Below, in pieces: positions 18,070 to 26,890 of a stretch of DNA of 64,000 nt; the first letter of the stretch is position 1; every line of letters begins with the position of its first letter. Source of the DNA: Acidimicrobiaceae bacterium. GTDB lineage: Bacteria > Actinomycetota > Acidimicrobiia > Acidimicrobiales > Ilumatobacteraceae. Under the pieces are notes generated by a model. The model was not told the DNA's origin, did no database searches, and worked only from the letters and a program-made list of their open reading frames with translations. Where the stretch lies: contig CANFGT010000005.1 in the NCBI GenBank assembly GCA_947446815.1, positions 62,001 through 126,000 on the forward strand, read 5' to 3'. A program made the position numbers and the translations under genes.

Positions 18070-18140
18070 GGCGGGCCAGGGACCGCCCAACAGGCTCGGA
18101 TTGCCCCGTTCCAGCGGGTGGGGGGTGGTTCAATGAATGG

Positions 18141-19340
18141 GTGACCAAACACATCATCGTTGACGGCTCGAATATCGCCACAGAGGGTCGAACCGAGCCC
18201 AGCCTCGCCCAACTGGATGAGGCCGTCCAGGCACTCATGGACGAGTACAAGAGCGCCAAGATCTCAGTCATTGTGGATGCGACATTTGGTCATCGCATCG
18301 CAAAAAAAGAGCGTGCCGAATTTGAAACTGCAATCGCAAACAATGAGCTAGTCGCACCTCCTGCCGGCGCAGTGGGTCGTGGTGATGCCTTCATCCTCGC
18401 GATTGCAGACAAGGCGAATGCATCGATTCTCTCGAATGACAGTTATCAAGAATTCCACGGCAAGTACAAGTGGTTGTTTGATGAGGGTCGTCTGATTGGT
18501 GGCAAGCCAGTGCCGCTTGTTGGTTGGGTGTTTGTTGAACGTCTTCCTGTGCGCGGCCCCACGAGTCGTCGCTCCGTTCGCACCGGCAAAGTAGTGCAGA
18601 AGGAATCGCCAATGGCGAGCCCGGAAGCGAGCAAGCCAATGCCGATTCCAAAGACGCCACCTCCGAACGCACGTGGTACGCGTTCACAAAAGGTAGCGCC
18701 AACTCGCAAGAGCGCAGCACCTATGAAGGCCGCTCAGCCTCAAAAGGCTGCAAAAGCTCCTGTCGAGATGGCCAATGACCTTGGTCCATTCCTCGAATTT
18801 GTGGAGAAGCATCCTGCGGGCACAAAAGTGAAAGCTGTTGTGCATTCATATGCAGCAAATGGAATCACAGTTCGGATGGGTGACATCGCTGGTTATGTCC
18901 CTTTGCGAAACATGGCAAGCCCAATGCCACGAAGCGCCCGTGATCTTTTCAAGATTGGCGACGCTGTGACGCTCATGGTCTCTGGTTATACACCAGCGCG
19001 ACGCAGTGTCGATCTTGGTGTCCCTGAAGTTGTGGCTGAGTTGATTAAGGCACCTGCACCGAAGAAGACTGCAAAGAAGTCAGTGGCTAAAGCGACGTCA
19101 GAGAAGGTGGTTGCTGCGAAGGCTGCACCAGCGAAAAAGACTGCAGTTGCGAAGACAACCACAGCGAAGAAGGTTGCGCCTGCAAAGAAGGTGGTTGCTG
19201 CAAAGGCTGCACCAGCGAAGAAGGTTGCACCTGCGAAAGCTTCAGTCGTGAAGAAATCTGTCGCAAAGAAAGTTCTTGCAAAGAAGGCTGTTCCTGCCAA
19301 GAAGGCACCAGCAAAAAACGCTGTTTCTAAAAAGAAATAA
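18141..19340 (+). CDS. NYN-domain ribonuclease-like protein fused to an S1-like domain and a histone H1-like tail
   Basis: A 399-residue modular protein. Residues 1-150 form a PIN-like NYN domain of the Zc3h12a type: IIVDGSNIATEG, VIVDATFG and GRGDAFILAIADK supply the acidic metal-binding residues, then ILSNDSYQEF. Residues about 150-205 are a basic Pro/Ala linker. Residues about 212-295 resemble an S1/OB RNA-binding fold (GTKVKAVVHSYAANGITV...GYVPLRNM...FKIGDAVTLMVSGY). Residues 300-399 are almost entirely Lys, Ala, Val and Pro in AKK repeats, like histone H1/HupS tails. GTG 18141 is chosen because the NYN domain begins there and the reading frame further upstream overlaps the divergent HAD gene. 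It is probably an RNA-cleaving or RNA-processing enzyme; that role is inference. Confidence 0.72.
   Translation: MTKHIIVDGSNIATEGRTEPSLAQLDEAVQALMDEYKSAKISVIVDATFGHRIAKKERAEFETAIANNELVAPPAGAVGRGDAFILAIADKANASILSNDSYQEFHGKYKWLFDEGRLIGGKPVPLVGWVFVERLPVRGPTSRRSVRTGKVVQKESPMASPEASKPMPIPKTPPPNARGTRSQKVAPTRKSAAPMKAAQPQKAAKAPVEMANDLGPFLEFVEKHPAGTKVKAVVHSYAANGITVRMGDIAGYVPLRNMASPMPRSARDLFKIGDAVTLMVSGYTPARRSVDLGVPEVVAELIKAPAPKKTAKKSVAKATSEKVVAAKAAPAKKTAVAKTTTAKKVAPAKKVVAAKAAPAKKVAPAKASVVKKSVAKKVLAKKAVPAKKAPAKNAVSKKK
19066..19331 (+). repeat. Degenerate AAG/GC-rich coding repeat (Lys-Ala-rich tail)
   Basis: Imperfect tandem units around GCGAAGAAGGTTGC encode the AKK/APAKK repeats at the C-terminus of the NYN protein. 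Several near-identical units (for example at about 19165-19185 and 19215-19235) could recombine and change tail length. Confidence 0.6.
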
Positions 19341-19372
19341 GGCTCAGTTCCGTTACGGGAACCGAAGCGAAC

Positions 19373-19378
19373 TACCGT
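19373..19378 (+). promoter_or_regulatory. Putative -10 element of xth
   Basis: TACCGT, six bases before the GTG at 19385, with no ribosome-binding site; a leaderless candidate. Confidence 0.45.
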
Positions 19379-19384
19379 CGGGGC

Positions 19385-20158
19385 GTGCTTATCGCTACCT
19401 GGAACGTCAACTCTCTGAAGGCTCGATTGCCGCGTGTGGAAGCGTGGTTGCAGGAAGTTCAGCCCGATGTCCTGTGCATGCAGGAGACAAAACTAAAGCA
19501 GGATCTTTTCCCTACCGAGGCCATTGCTGCTTTGGGATACGAGAGTGCACATTTTGGACAGGGTCAATGGAACGGTGTGGCCATCATCTCCAAAGTGGGG
19601 CTCGAGAATGTGATGCAGAACTTTGCGCCCGGTATCGAACAGGACACAGAAGCGCGCATCATTACAGCGACATGTGGGGGCATTCAGATCAGCAGTTGCT
19701 ATGTGCCGAATGGTCGTGAGCTCGATCATGACCATTACAAGTACAAGCTGTCATGGCTCGGTCGATTGCGTGAACACCTTGATGCAACAACATCGCCTGA
19801 AAAGGATGTCGTTGTCTGCGGTGACTTCAACATTGCGCCCGAAGATCGCGACGTGTGGGATGTCAAGCAATTTGAAGGTGCAACACATGTGAGTGCACCA
19901 GAGCGTGCGGCTCTTGCGAATGTTGTGGATTTCGGACTCACCGATTCCTTCCGACGTTTCTTTGACGATGCAGGTCTGTATTCGTGGTGGGATTATCGCG
20001 GTGGCAGTTTCCATAAGGGGCACGGAATGCGTATTGACTACCACTTGGTCTCTCACTCAGTGGACGAACGCACCACGTGGACAGCAATTGACCGCAATGC
20101 GCGAAAAGGTGAGTCGCCAAGCGATCATGCGCCTGTTCTGATCAGGGTGGATGACTGA
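19385..20158 (+). CDS. xth: Exodeoxyribonuclease III (AP endonuclease)
   Basis: A 257-residue member of the ExoIII/APE family. It shows the opening ATWNVNSLKARLPRV (Asn metal site), QETKL (catalytic Glu), CGDFNIAP (Asp and Asn), RIDYHLVS and SDHAPV (catalytic His). It cuts at abasic sites and trims 3' blocking groups in base-excision repair. GTG 19385 directly precedes the conserved LIATWN. Its stop overlaps by one base the start of the thioesterase gene, so the two are likely cotranscribed. Confidence 0.93.
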   Translation: MLIATWNVNSLKARLPRVEAWLQEVQPDVLCMQETKLKQDLFPTEAIAALGYESAHFGQGQWNGVAIISKVGLENVMQNFAPGIEQDTEARIITATCGGIQISSCYVPNGRELDHDHYKYKLSWLGRLREHLDATTSPEKDVVVCGDFNIAPEDRDVWDVKQFEGATHVSAPERAALANVVDFGLTDSFRRFFDDAGLYSWWDYRGGSFHKGHGMRIDYHLVSHSVDERTTWTAIDRNARKGESPSDHAPVLIRVDD

Positions 20159-20838
20159 TGAGTAACGATTCAGTTTCCTTCCCTTCATTTCATGAACGAA
20201 ATGCCGAGCTCAGCGAAGCCGACCTTGCCCGCATCCGGCTCGCAGGTCGAATGCGTGAATTGATCTACACATCGTTCATGTCGACTGCTGAAGTAACCGA
20301 TATTGATGCAGCGATTGCAGAAGTTGAGCGCGCTATCGATCGATTGTCGGTCGATGCTGTCCCTGGCAGTGCTGCATCAGAATCTCATTTCTCTGACCGC
20401 AGTCCCTTTTACGGAATGATGAATCCGCTCTCGATGCCAATGGAAATGGGTCGCGATGAATCATTCGGCGAGTTTGGTGCCATCACTGGCGCAGTGAATT
20501 TCACAGAACCCTATGAAGGTCCACCGGGGCATTGCCATGGTGGTTTCATTGCTGCAGCATTTGACGAAGTGCTAGGGATGGCGCAGTCACTGACCGGTCG
20601 TCCTGGCATGACAGGAAAATTGTCAGTGACATATCGTTCGCCGATGCCCCTGCACACCACTATTGATTTCCGTGGTTGGGTGGAGCGTGTTGACGGTCGC
20701 AAGATTTTCACTAAGGGAACTGCCTACAACGGCGAAATTCTCTGTGCCGAAGCAGAAGTGCTGTTCTTGTCAATGCCACCTGAGATGATGGATCTTCTAC
20801 GCAAAGGCAGAGATCTCAGTGCGAATCAGCCTGAGTAA
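20158..20838 (+). CDS. PaaI-type hot-dog thioesterase family protein
   Basis: A 226-residue protein. The first ~95 residues are a family-poor N-terminal region. The rest is a single hot-dog domain: GPPGHCHGGFIAAAFDEVLGM, the conserved HGG helix region of PaaI-like acyl-CoA thioesterases, followed by GKLSVTYRSPMPL and a closing beta sheet. The acidic residue in FDEVLG could be catalytic. It starts at the ATG overlapping the xth stop. Its 3' end overlaps the convergent helicase gene by 23 bases. The acyl substrate is unknown. Confidence 0.78.
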   Translation: MSNDSVSFPSFHERNAELSEADLARIRLAGRMRELIYTSFMSTAEVTDIDAAIAEVERAIDRLSVDAVPGSAASESHFSDRSPFYGMMNPLSMPMEMGRDESFGEFGAITGAVNFTEPYEGPPGHCHGGFIAAAFDEVLGMAQSLTGRPGMTGKLSVTYRSPMPLHTTIDFRGWVERVDGRKIFTKGTAYNGEILCAEAEVLFLSMPPEMMDLLRKGRDLSANQPE

Positions 20839-22732
20839 TTACTTCGAGTAGTGCTTCGCCGTGACGGCCTGCAAACACCATGTCAGACATCCGGGCAATG
20901 TCTTCAACGCTTGCCGGAACATCGCGAACCATCATGCGAATGCTGCGAGTGGAAAGAATTGCGTGGGGCTCAACACGAGCATGTCGTGCCGTTGTGCGAC
21001 GCCATTCTTCGATGGCGTTCTGTACTGGATTGCCAATGCTGCGTGCGCGACTAATGCGTCGTAGTTCTTCAGGTGGTGGGTCAAACGTCGGCGTTTCGGT
21101 AGTGACGGTGGGTAGCAACGGCGATGGTCCTGTGGATTTACCATTTCGGGAATCGGTCCATGTGACTACAAGTTCATCTGCTGCGCGAGTGAGAGCAACG
21201 TATGCGAGCCTGGCTTCTTCGCTGCGCGCAATCGGACCCCGAGCACCGCGATGGGGAAGCATGCCTTTTTCGGCACCCGCCACGATGACGTATGACCATT
21301 CGCGGCCCTTGGCCGCATGGAATGTCAGCACCTCGACGCCATCGGACTCTGCGATATCGGCAGATGTTGCGAGCCACGAGCCGAATGTTCGCCCGTCGAC
21401 AGAGCCGACACGGTTGTCATCAAGGAACTGACGAACAAGTCCAGCAACGATGAAGTCAACGTCTTCTGGTTGGTATTCACCGGTATCAAGAATGTCAGCA
21501 GCCCATGCTGCAAGAGATTCGCGGCCAGTGAGATCTGTCGCTGCTGCAACTGCACGAGCCCACGCACCGCCGCGTCGGGAGGAGCGAATAGGCACTCCAA
21601 CCTTTGTGAGCGCTTCACGGACTTGATCCGCAACGGCATTTACACGAACGAGAACTGCGATGTCATTCCATGACCGACCGCTCTTTGCTCGTAGGACACT
21701 CTTCGTGATGAATGCATTTTCATCTGATTCGTTTGCGCATCGCTGCAAGAGAACGGGTGCTCCGATGGAACGTTGTGAGATTGCATCAGCTGTCTGACCG
21801 TCCGTCGCCAAAGTGTTCACGGCCATGCGAACAATCTCTGGTGTACAGCGATAGTTCGATGGGAGAGACACGACATGCGCTGCACCATTCATTGTGGGCA
21901 ATGTGTCAAACAAGGTTTTGTCGGCGCCATTGAATCCGTAGATGGCCTGATTTGGGTCACCAACAAGAAAGACATCTGGTTGTACAGACGTCACCACTTT
22001 AAGAAATGCATACTGAAGCGGATTCATGTCTTGGGCTTCATCGACGGAGATGTGGCGATATTGGAAACGAATGGATTCGGCGAAGCGTGGATCACGGACA
22101 GATTCATTCACCACATATGTGAGGAAATCGTTGAGGTCGACAGCTCCGCGCTTCTTCTTTGCTTTTTCGTACGCATCAAACACTTCTGTGAATCGCTTGT
22201 CACCGAGCGGAACATTTTGTCCTGCAGCGGCGAGTGCTTTCGCTGCTTCTGCAGGCCCGAGCATTCGGGAGTGCGCCCAATCGATTGCAGTGAGCACATC
22301 ATTGACTCCGCCACGACGTGCATCATCTCCCATGCACATTGACATCACCGAAGATCGATTGTTGATAATGACTGGGGCTCGACGGCTCTTGTCCTCATAA
22401 TGCTGCAACATGATGCGACGAGCAACGGCGTGGAATGTTCCGATGGTAGGACGGCCTTCAAGATCAAATTGGGCGAGGCGAGCACGCATCTCGGTCGCGG
22501 CTTGTCGAGTGAATGTGATGGCAAGAGTGCGTTCAATATCTGCAGTGCCGCTCAATGCTCGCCATGCAATACGGCGTGTGAGCACTGTTGTCTTGCCAGA
22601 CCCAGCGCCAGCGCGCACGACCACAATTCCCACAGGGGCAGTGACGGCAGTTCGCTGGTCTGCGTCAAGGCCCGCCAACACAGAGTCGGGCGTCGGAGCC
22701 TGATTCGGTAGTTCGGAGCCAGAGAAACGCAC
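20816..22732 (-). CDS. UvrD/Rep-family helicase with C-terminal HRDC domain (UvrD2-like)
   Basis: A 638-residue superfamily 1A helicase. Motifs in order: Q-motif LDADQRTAV, Walker A RAGAGSGKTTVL, Ia ITFTRQAATEMR, II VDEAQDMNP, III VGDPNQAIYGFNG, IV LPSNYR, V LTFHAAKGREW and VI VALTRAADELVV. The last ~75 residues (IEEWRRTTARHARVEPHAILS...) look like an HRDC domain, the layout of mycobacterial UvrD2. The Cys4 element found at the end of M. tuberculosis UvrD2 is missing. The start is GTG at 22730-22732, with TAGTTT six bases upstream. It is divergent from the PH-domain gene. Confidence 0.88.
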   Translation of the reverse strand: MRFSGSELPNQAPTPDSVLAGLDADQRTAVTAPVGIVVVRAGAGSGKTTVLTRRIAWRALSGTADIERTLAITFTRQAATEMRARLAQFDLEGRPTIGTFHAVARRIMLQHYEDKSRRAPVIINNRSSVMSMCMGDDARRGGVNDVLTAIDWAHSRMLGPAEAAKALAAAGQNVPLGDKRFTEVFDAYEKAKKKRGAVDLNDFLTYVVNESVRDPRFAESIRFQYRHISVDEAQDMNPLQYAFLKVVTSVQPDVFLVGDPNQAIYGFNGADKTLFDTLPTMNGAAHVVSLPSNYRCTPEIVRMAVNTLATDGQTADAISQRSIGAPVLLQRCANESDENAFITKSVLRAKSGRSWNDIAVLVRVNAVADQVREALTKVGVPIRSSRRGGAWARAVAAATDLTGRESLAAWAADILDTGEYQPEDVDFIVAGLVRQFLDDNRVGSVDGRTFGSWLATSADIAESDGVEVLTFHAAKGREWSYVIVAGAEKGMLPHRGARGPIARSEEARLAYVALTRAADELVVTWTDSRNGKSTGPSPLLPTVTTETPTFDPPPEELRRISRARSIGNPVQNAIEEWRRTTARHARVEPHAILSTRSIRMMVRDVPASVEDIARMSDMVFAGRHGEALLEVITQADSH

Positions 22733-22738
22733 CCCTTG

Positions 22739-22759
22739 AAACTAGGCGGTTGCTACGGT
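22739..22759. promoter_or_regulatory. Back-to-back -10 elements for the helicase and PH-domain genes
   Basis: TAGTTT (minus strand, 22739-22744) is six bases from the helicase GTG. TACGGT (plus strand, 22754-22759) is seven bases from the PH-protein ATG. The start codons are only 34 bases apart, so the two promoters must overlap and may compete. Confidence 0.5.
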
Positions 22760-22766
22760 TCTTCCC

Positions 22767-23381
22767 ATGCCCTTCCCCACGAAGAATCTGAATGACGGCG
22801 AACAACTGATGTTGGACGTCCATCCGCACTGGTGGTACTACGGGCCTGCTGCTCTTTTTCTTGCTGGGTCAATGGTCCTGACGACGTTCCTGTTGGGAAA
22901 GACCACTGGTTTTCTTGATACCGCTGTGACGTATCTCGGGGTCGCCACCATCATCGTCGCGGCAGCGATGTGTTTGGTTCAGGTAGTGAAATGGCGCACG
23001 ACCTACTTTGTTGTCACCAATCAGCGCCTGATTGACCGACAAGGGGTGTTGGCACGTAGCGGTGTGGAAATTCCGGTGCGCAGCGTTGACAATGTGAACT
23101 TCACACAATCGATCTTTGAGCGTCTTATTGGCGTGGGCAAGATTGTGATTGAGTCCGGTGGTGCCGACAGCAAGCAAGTCATCCCGTACGTGAGTCGTCC
23201 CGAGGAAGTGCAAAAGGTGATTCACGATTCCATCCACAAGTTCCGCGAGATGGGTGATTTTTCAGGTGCCCCATCATTCTCTGGAGTTGCCCGAGAACTG
23301 GAACGTCTGGAGGCCCTGCGGGACCGCGGGACCATTACGGATGAGGAATTTGAAGCACAAAAGCGACGTCTACTGGACTAA
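22767..23381 (+). CDS. Bacterial PH-domain membrane protein with C-terminal SHOCT domain
   Basis: A 204-residue protein. Two transmembrane helices lie at about residues 28-50 and 58-78. A bPH2 (DUF304/YdbS-like) domain follows, with TTYFVVTNQRLIDRQGVLARSG and IPVRSVDNVNFTQSIFERLIG, running to about residue 150. The end LEALRDRGTITDEEFEAQKR is a textbook SHOCT domain. Such proteins are membrane-anchored and probably bind other proteins or self-oligomerise; the function is not known. The ATG at 22767 has a -10 hexamer seven bases upstream. Confidence 0.85.
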   Translation: MPFPTKNLNDGEQLMLDVHPHWWYYGPAALFLAGSMVLTTFLLGKTTGFLDTAVTYLGVATIIVAAAMCLVQVVKWRTTYFVVTNQRLIDRQGVLARSGVEIPVRSVDNVNFTQSIFERLIGVGKIVIESGGADSKQVIPYVSRPEEVQKVIHDSIHKFREMGDFSGAPSFSGVARELERLEALRDRGTITDEEFEAQKRRLLD

Positions 23382-23427
23382 AACGCCCACTTGGCTCAGG
23401 GCCCCTCATACCTGAGAGAATGACCAA

Positions 23428-24315
23428 ATGGCTCAAGTGATCTTGCCGAATGGCATCAATATCGAATACGACACCCGTGGTGATGCGAAGAACCCCACAC
23501 TCTTGTGGATCATGGGTTTCACTGCACAGATGACCGCATGGAACGAAGACTTCATGAATCTCTTCGCTGATGCAGGATTCCACGTTGTTCGTTTTGACAA
23601 CCGTGACTGTGGCCTGTCCTTCAAACATGACGGAGTCATGGTGGACACTGGCAAAGTCACGATGGAAGCAATGATGGGCGACACTGTCACCGTTGAAGTG
23701 CCCTACACATTGCACGACATGGCAAACGATGCCATCGGTGTTCTTGATCATCTCGGAATTGAGAAGGCGCACATTATTGGCGCATCAATGGGCGGCATGA
23801 TTGCTCAGACCTTTGCGATTGATCATCCGCATCGCACTCAGAGCCTCACGTCCATCATGTCTGTACCTGGCGATCTTGCATATGGTGCGCCCACAGAAGA
23901 AGCAATGGCCGCATTGCTCGCCGAGCCATCGGCCGACCGCGCGCAATACATCGAGAGCGCATCGACGTGGGCTGTGTGGTGTTCGAAGAAGTACTTCGAC
24001 CTGCAAGAAGCAAGAGAACGTGCCGCACGCGAATTTGATCGCAGCTTCTATCCCGAAGGTTCACATCGTCAACTCGCAGCGATCTACGCATCAGGAGATC
24101 GCAGCGAGGCTCTTCGTCAGTTGAAGGTTCCAACGCTTGTGATGCATGGTCGTGATGACACTTTGCTCACTCCATCGGGTGGAGAGCGCACGGCAGAGCT
24201 CGTGCCAGGTTCCACTTTCATGTATGTCGCAGATATGGGGCACGACGTGCCAAAGCCACTCTGGCCGCTATTTGTTGACAGCATCACCTCGCACGCACGC
24301 CGCGCGCATCAGTAA
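23428..24315 (+). CDS. Alpha/beta-hydrolase fold protein
   Basis: A 295-residue hydrolase resembling the homoserine-acetyltransferase/lipase-esterase branch. The nucleophile elbow GASMGGMIAQ holds the catalytic Ser, HGRDDTLLTPSGG carries the Asp, and the DMGHDVPKPLW segment holds the His. An oxyanion segment WIMGFTAQMTAWNEDF is near residue 25. It is probably an esterase or lipase (similar proteins include EstA-type carboxylesterases). It lies 46 bases after the PH gene and 33 bases before the racemase gene on the same strand. Confidence 0.83.
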   Translation: MAQVILPNGINIEYDTRGDAKNPTLLWIMGFTAQMTAWNEDFMNLFADAGFHVVRFDNRDCGLSFKHDGVMVDTGKVTMEAMMGDTVTVEVPYTLHDMANDAIGVLDHLGIEKAHIIGASMGGMIAQTFAIDHPHRTQSLTSIMSVPGDLAYGAPTEEAMAALLAEPSADRAQYIESASTWAVWCSKKYFDLQEARERAAREFDRSFYPEGSHRQLAAIYASGDRSEALRQLKVPTLVMHGRDDTLLTPSGGERTAELVPGSTFMYVADMGHDVPKPLWPLFVDSITSHARRAHQ

Positions 24316-24348
24316 TTCAACTCTTCACTCTCAAACAAAGGAAACGTC

Positions 24349-25500
24349 ATGGCTGGTCCACTGAGCGGATACAAAATCATCGAGATCGCAGGAATCGGAC
24401 CTGGTCCTTTTGCTGCAATGTTGCTTGCCGATATGGGTGCTGAAGTCATCCGTGTTGATCGCGCACAAGCAGTACGTGGCCCAGTGCCAGAGACGCCTGC
24501 AGGTGACCTCATGTTGCGTGGTCGTAAGAACATCGCACTTGATCTCAAGAGCCCCGAGGGTGTCGAGGCACTTCTGCAATTAGTAGAGAAAGCCGACGCA
24601 CTCATCGAAGGTTTCCGTCCTGGCGTCATGGAGCGTCTCGGTGTCGGACCTGACGTGTGTCAGGCACGCAATCCTCGTTTGGTCTTTGGCCGCATGACTG
24701 GTTGGGGTCAAGAAGGTATGTACGCACAGGCTGCCGGCCACGACATCAACTACATCTCGTTGTCTGGTTCGCTTGCGCACTTCGCCCGTAAGGATGAAAT
24801 GCCGTTGCCTCCACTCAACATGGTGGGCGACTTCGGTGGTGGCGGAATGTTCCTTGCCTATGGCGTGGTGTGTGCACTTCTTGAAGCATCGAAGAGCGGC
24901 AAGGGTCAAGTCGTTGACACAGCAATGGTTGATGGCGCTGCAGTTCTCATGACAATGTTCTGGTCGTTCAAGGCGATGGGCATCTTCAATGAGAATGCTC
25001 CTGGTACAAACCTTCTTGATACGGGCGCGCATTTCTACGACGTATTCGAGTGCAAGGACGGCAAGTACGTCTCACTTGGCTCCATCGAACCGCAGTTCTA
25101 TGCACTGCTTCTCGAACTCACTGGCTTGAAGGATGATCCTGAATTCGCCAAGCAGATGGACCAATCACAGTGGCCGCACCTCAAAGAGCGTTTGCGTGAT
25201 GTGATGAAGCAGAAGACACGTGATGAGTGGTGCGAAATTATGGAAGCAACAGATGTCTGCTTTGCTCCAGTTCTCACGATGAGCGAAGCAGCTGCGCACC
25301 CACACAATGTTGAGCGCCAGACGTTCATCAACATCAACGGCCACATGCAACCAGCGCCAGCACCGCGATTCTCTCGAACAACTCCAACGGTTGATCGTCC
25401 GTCGGCGCATGCTGGTCAGCACACTGCAGAAGTTCTACGTGATTGGGGCATTACAAACGTTGATGCGCTTCTCGCCAATGGCGCAGCGAAGCAGGCATAA
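24349..25500 (+). CDS. Alpha-methylacyl-CoA racemase-type CaiB/BaiF protein
   Basis: A 383-residue class III CoA-transferase-fold enzyme. It shows [35 protein letters not shown] and [10 protein letters not shown], then [11 protein letters not shown] with the His and Asp diagnostic of alpha-methylacyl-CoA racemases, which interconvert (R)- and (S)-2-methylacyl-CoA by proton transfer. A ribosome-binding site AAAGGAA precedes the ATG. Its stop is immediately followed by the GTG of the deacetylase gene. With the SDR/MaoC pair and the second CoA transferase elsewhere in the window, it suggests degradation of methyl-branched or sterol side chains (inference). Confidence 0.88.
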   Translation: MAGPLSGYKIIEIAGIGPGPFAAMLLADMGAEVIRVDRAQAVRGPVPETPAGDLMLRGRKNIALDLKSPEGVEALLQLVEKADALIEGFRPGVMERLGVGPDVCQARNPRLVFGRMTGWGQEGMYAQAAGHDINYISLSGSLAHFARKDEMPLPPLNMVGDFGGGGMFLAYGVVCALLEASKSGKGQVVDTAMVDGAAVLMTMFWSFKAMGIFNENAPGTNLLDTGAHFYDVFECKDGKYVSLGSIEPQFYALLLELTGLKDDPEFAKQMDQSQWPHLKERLRDVMKQKTRDEWCEIMEATDVCFAPVLTMSEAAAHPHNVERQTFININGHMQPAPAPRFSRTTPTVDRPSAHAGQHTAEVLRDWGITNVDALLANGAAKQA

Positions 25501-26301
25501 GTGTCAACTCTTGTTTGTTTTCATGCTCACCCCGACGATGAATGCATCGGTACCGGTGGCACCATCGCACGTGCATCTGCAGAAGGTCATCGCGTTGTTC
25601 TTGTCGTAGCGACAAACGGCGACCATGGTGAAATTCCAGCTGACATGCCTGCGGGGGAGACTCTTATGAGTGTTCGTCATCGTGAAACACTCGCTTCCGC
25701 AGAGACATTGGGTGTTCATCGCGTGGTGTTCCTCGGATACGAAGACAGCGGTATGACGGGCTGGGAACAGAACGAGAATGCGGGTGCATTCTGTAACGCA
25801 TCCCTCGATGAGGCAGGGCACAAACTCGCTGATGTTCTTCGTGAAGAAAACGCGGATGTTCTCACGACGTATGACTGGCATGGCGGCTATGGCCATCCCG
25901 ACCACATCATGGTGCACAAGGTAGGGCATCGTGCTGCAGAGTTGTTCCCCAGTGTTCGTGTGCTCGAAGGAACAATGAACCGCGATCAATTGCGTCGTGG
26001 CTTAGACGCAGCGCGTGCGGCTGGCATGTTGCCTCCTGAACGTGAAGCATTCAATCCTGATGGTCCGATGGATGACGGCAACCCAATGGGTTCATTGGAA
26101 TCGGAAATCAATCTCAAGGTGGATGTCGTGTCATACGCGGCGAAGAAGCGTGCTGCAATGAAGTGTCATGCCAGCCAATTGGGTGACTCGAGTTTCTTTC
26201 TTTCAATGGATGAAGAACGTTTCGCTCATCAGTTCGGATTTGAATGGTTCATCGATCCAAAAGACGACAGTCCCATTCGTGATGGCTGGATCTTCGAATG
26301 A
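25501..26301 (+). CDS. PIG-L/LmbE-family deacetylase (MshB/Mca type)
   Basis: A 266-residue zinc N-acetylglucosaminyl deacetylase-fold enzyme. The first metal motif HPDDE is at residues 10-14 (AHPDDECIGTGGT), and the third ligand lies in GGYGHPDHIMVH. Actinobacterial relatives are MshB (mycothiol biosynthesis) and Mca (mycothiol S-conjugate amidase). The region between the motifs is closer to Mca/MshB than to plain LmbE, but the two cannot be told apart here. GTG 25501 abuts the racemase stop, and its own stop overlaps the next gene by four bases. Confidence 0.8.
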   Translation: MSTLVCFHAHPDDECIGTGGTIARASAEGHRVVLVVATNGDHGEIPADMPAGETLMSVRHRETLASAETLGVHRVVFLGYEDSGMTGWEQNENAGAFCNASLDEAGHKLADVLREENADVLTTYDWHGGYGHPDHIMVHKVGHRAAELFPSVRVLEGTMNRDQLRRGLDAARAAGMLPPEREAFNPDGPMDDGNPMGSLESEINLKVDVVSYAAKKRAAMKCHASQLGDSSFFLSMDEERFAHQFGFEWFIDPKDDSPIRDGWIFE

Positions 26302-26861
26302 CACGTGTCTACATGGTGCGCCACGGGCGCGCAGCCGCTGGTTGGAATGTTGATCCTGACCCCGCGCTCGACGAATTGGGTCGCAGCCAAGCATTGGCTG
26401 TTGCAACACGTTTGTCGTCGTTAGGTCCACTTCCTGTGTTGTCAAGTCCACTGCTGCGTTGCCAGCAAACTGCGTTCCCATTGGCGACTGCATGGAAGAA
26501 GGATCTCATCGTCGAGCCATTGGTGGGAGAGATTCCATCGCCAGAGGGATACGCCGTTGAAGAGCGCGGCGAATGGTTGCGCGAAGCTATGTCAGGTTCG
26601 TGGACGCAGGTTGCTGAGCGATCCGGTGCGCACTATGCGCAGTACCGCAACGACATTGCTGCGCGTGTTGCATCGGTTCAGGAAGACACCGTCATCTTCA
26701 GCCACTTTGTTGCGATCAATGCGGTCATTGGCAAAGCCACTTCGAATGATGCCGTCATGATTGCAAGCTTGGACAATTGTTCGGTGACGACGTTTGATGT
26801 CACGGGTGGAGTGCTCACGCTGGTGGAAACTGGCGGCGAAGCCGACACCCTCATCCGATAA
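26298..26861 (+). CDS. Histidine phosphatase (phosphoglycerate-mutase-like) family protein
   Basis: A 187-residue branch-2-like histidine phosphatase. VRHG lies at residues 7-10 with the phosphorylated His9, DELGRSQALAVATRL follows, and a second-half His is seen in IFSHFVAINAVIG. Substrates vary widely (phosphosugars, nucleotides, RNA caps, cobalamin precursors), so only the family is assigned. The ATG overlaps the deacetylase stop (ATGA), so it is probably the last gene of the hydrolase/racemase/deacetylase run. Confidence 0.82.
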   Translation: MTRVYMVRHGRAAAGWNVDPDPALDELGRSQALAVATRLSSLGPLPVLSSPLLRCQQTAFPLATAWKKDLIVEPLVGEIPSPEGYAVEERGEWLREAMSGSWTQVAERSGAHYAQYRNDIAARVASVQEDTVIFSHFVAINAVIGKATSNDAVMIASLDNCSVTTFDVTGGVLTLVETGGEADTLIR

Positions 26862-26890
26862 TTCGCTCCAACGCCGACTAGATTCATTCC

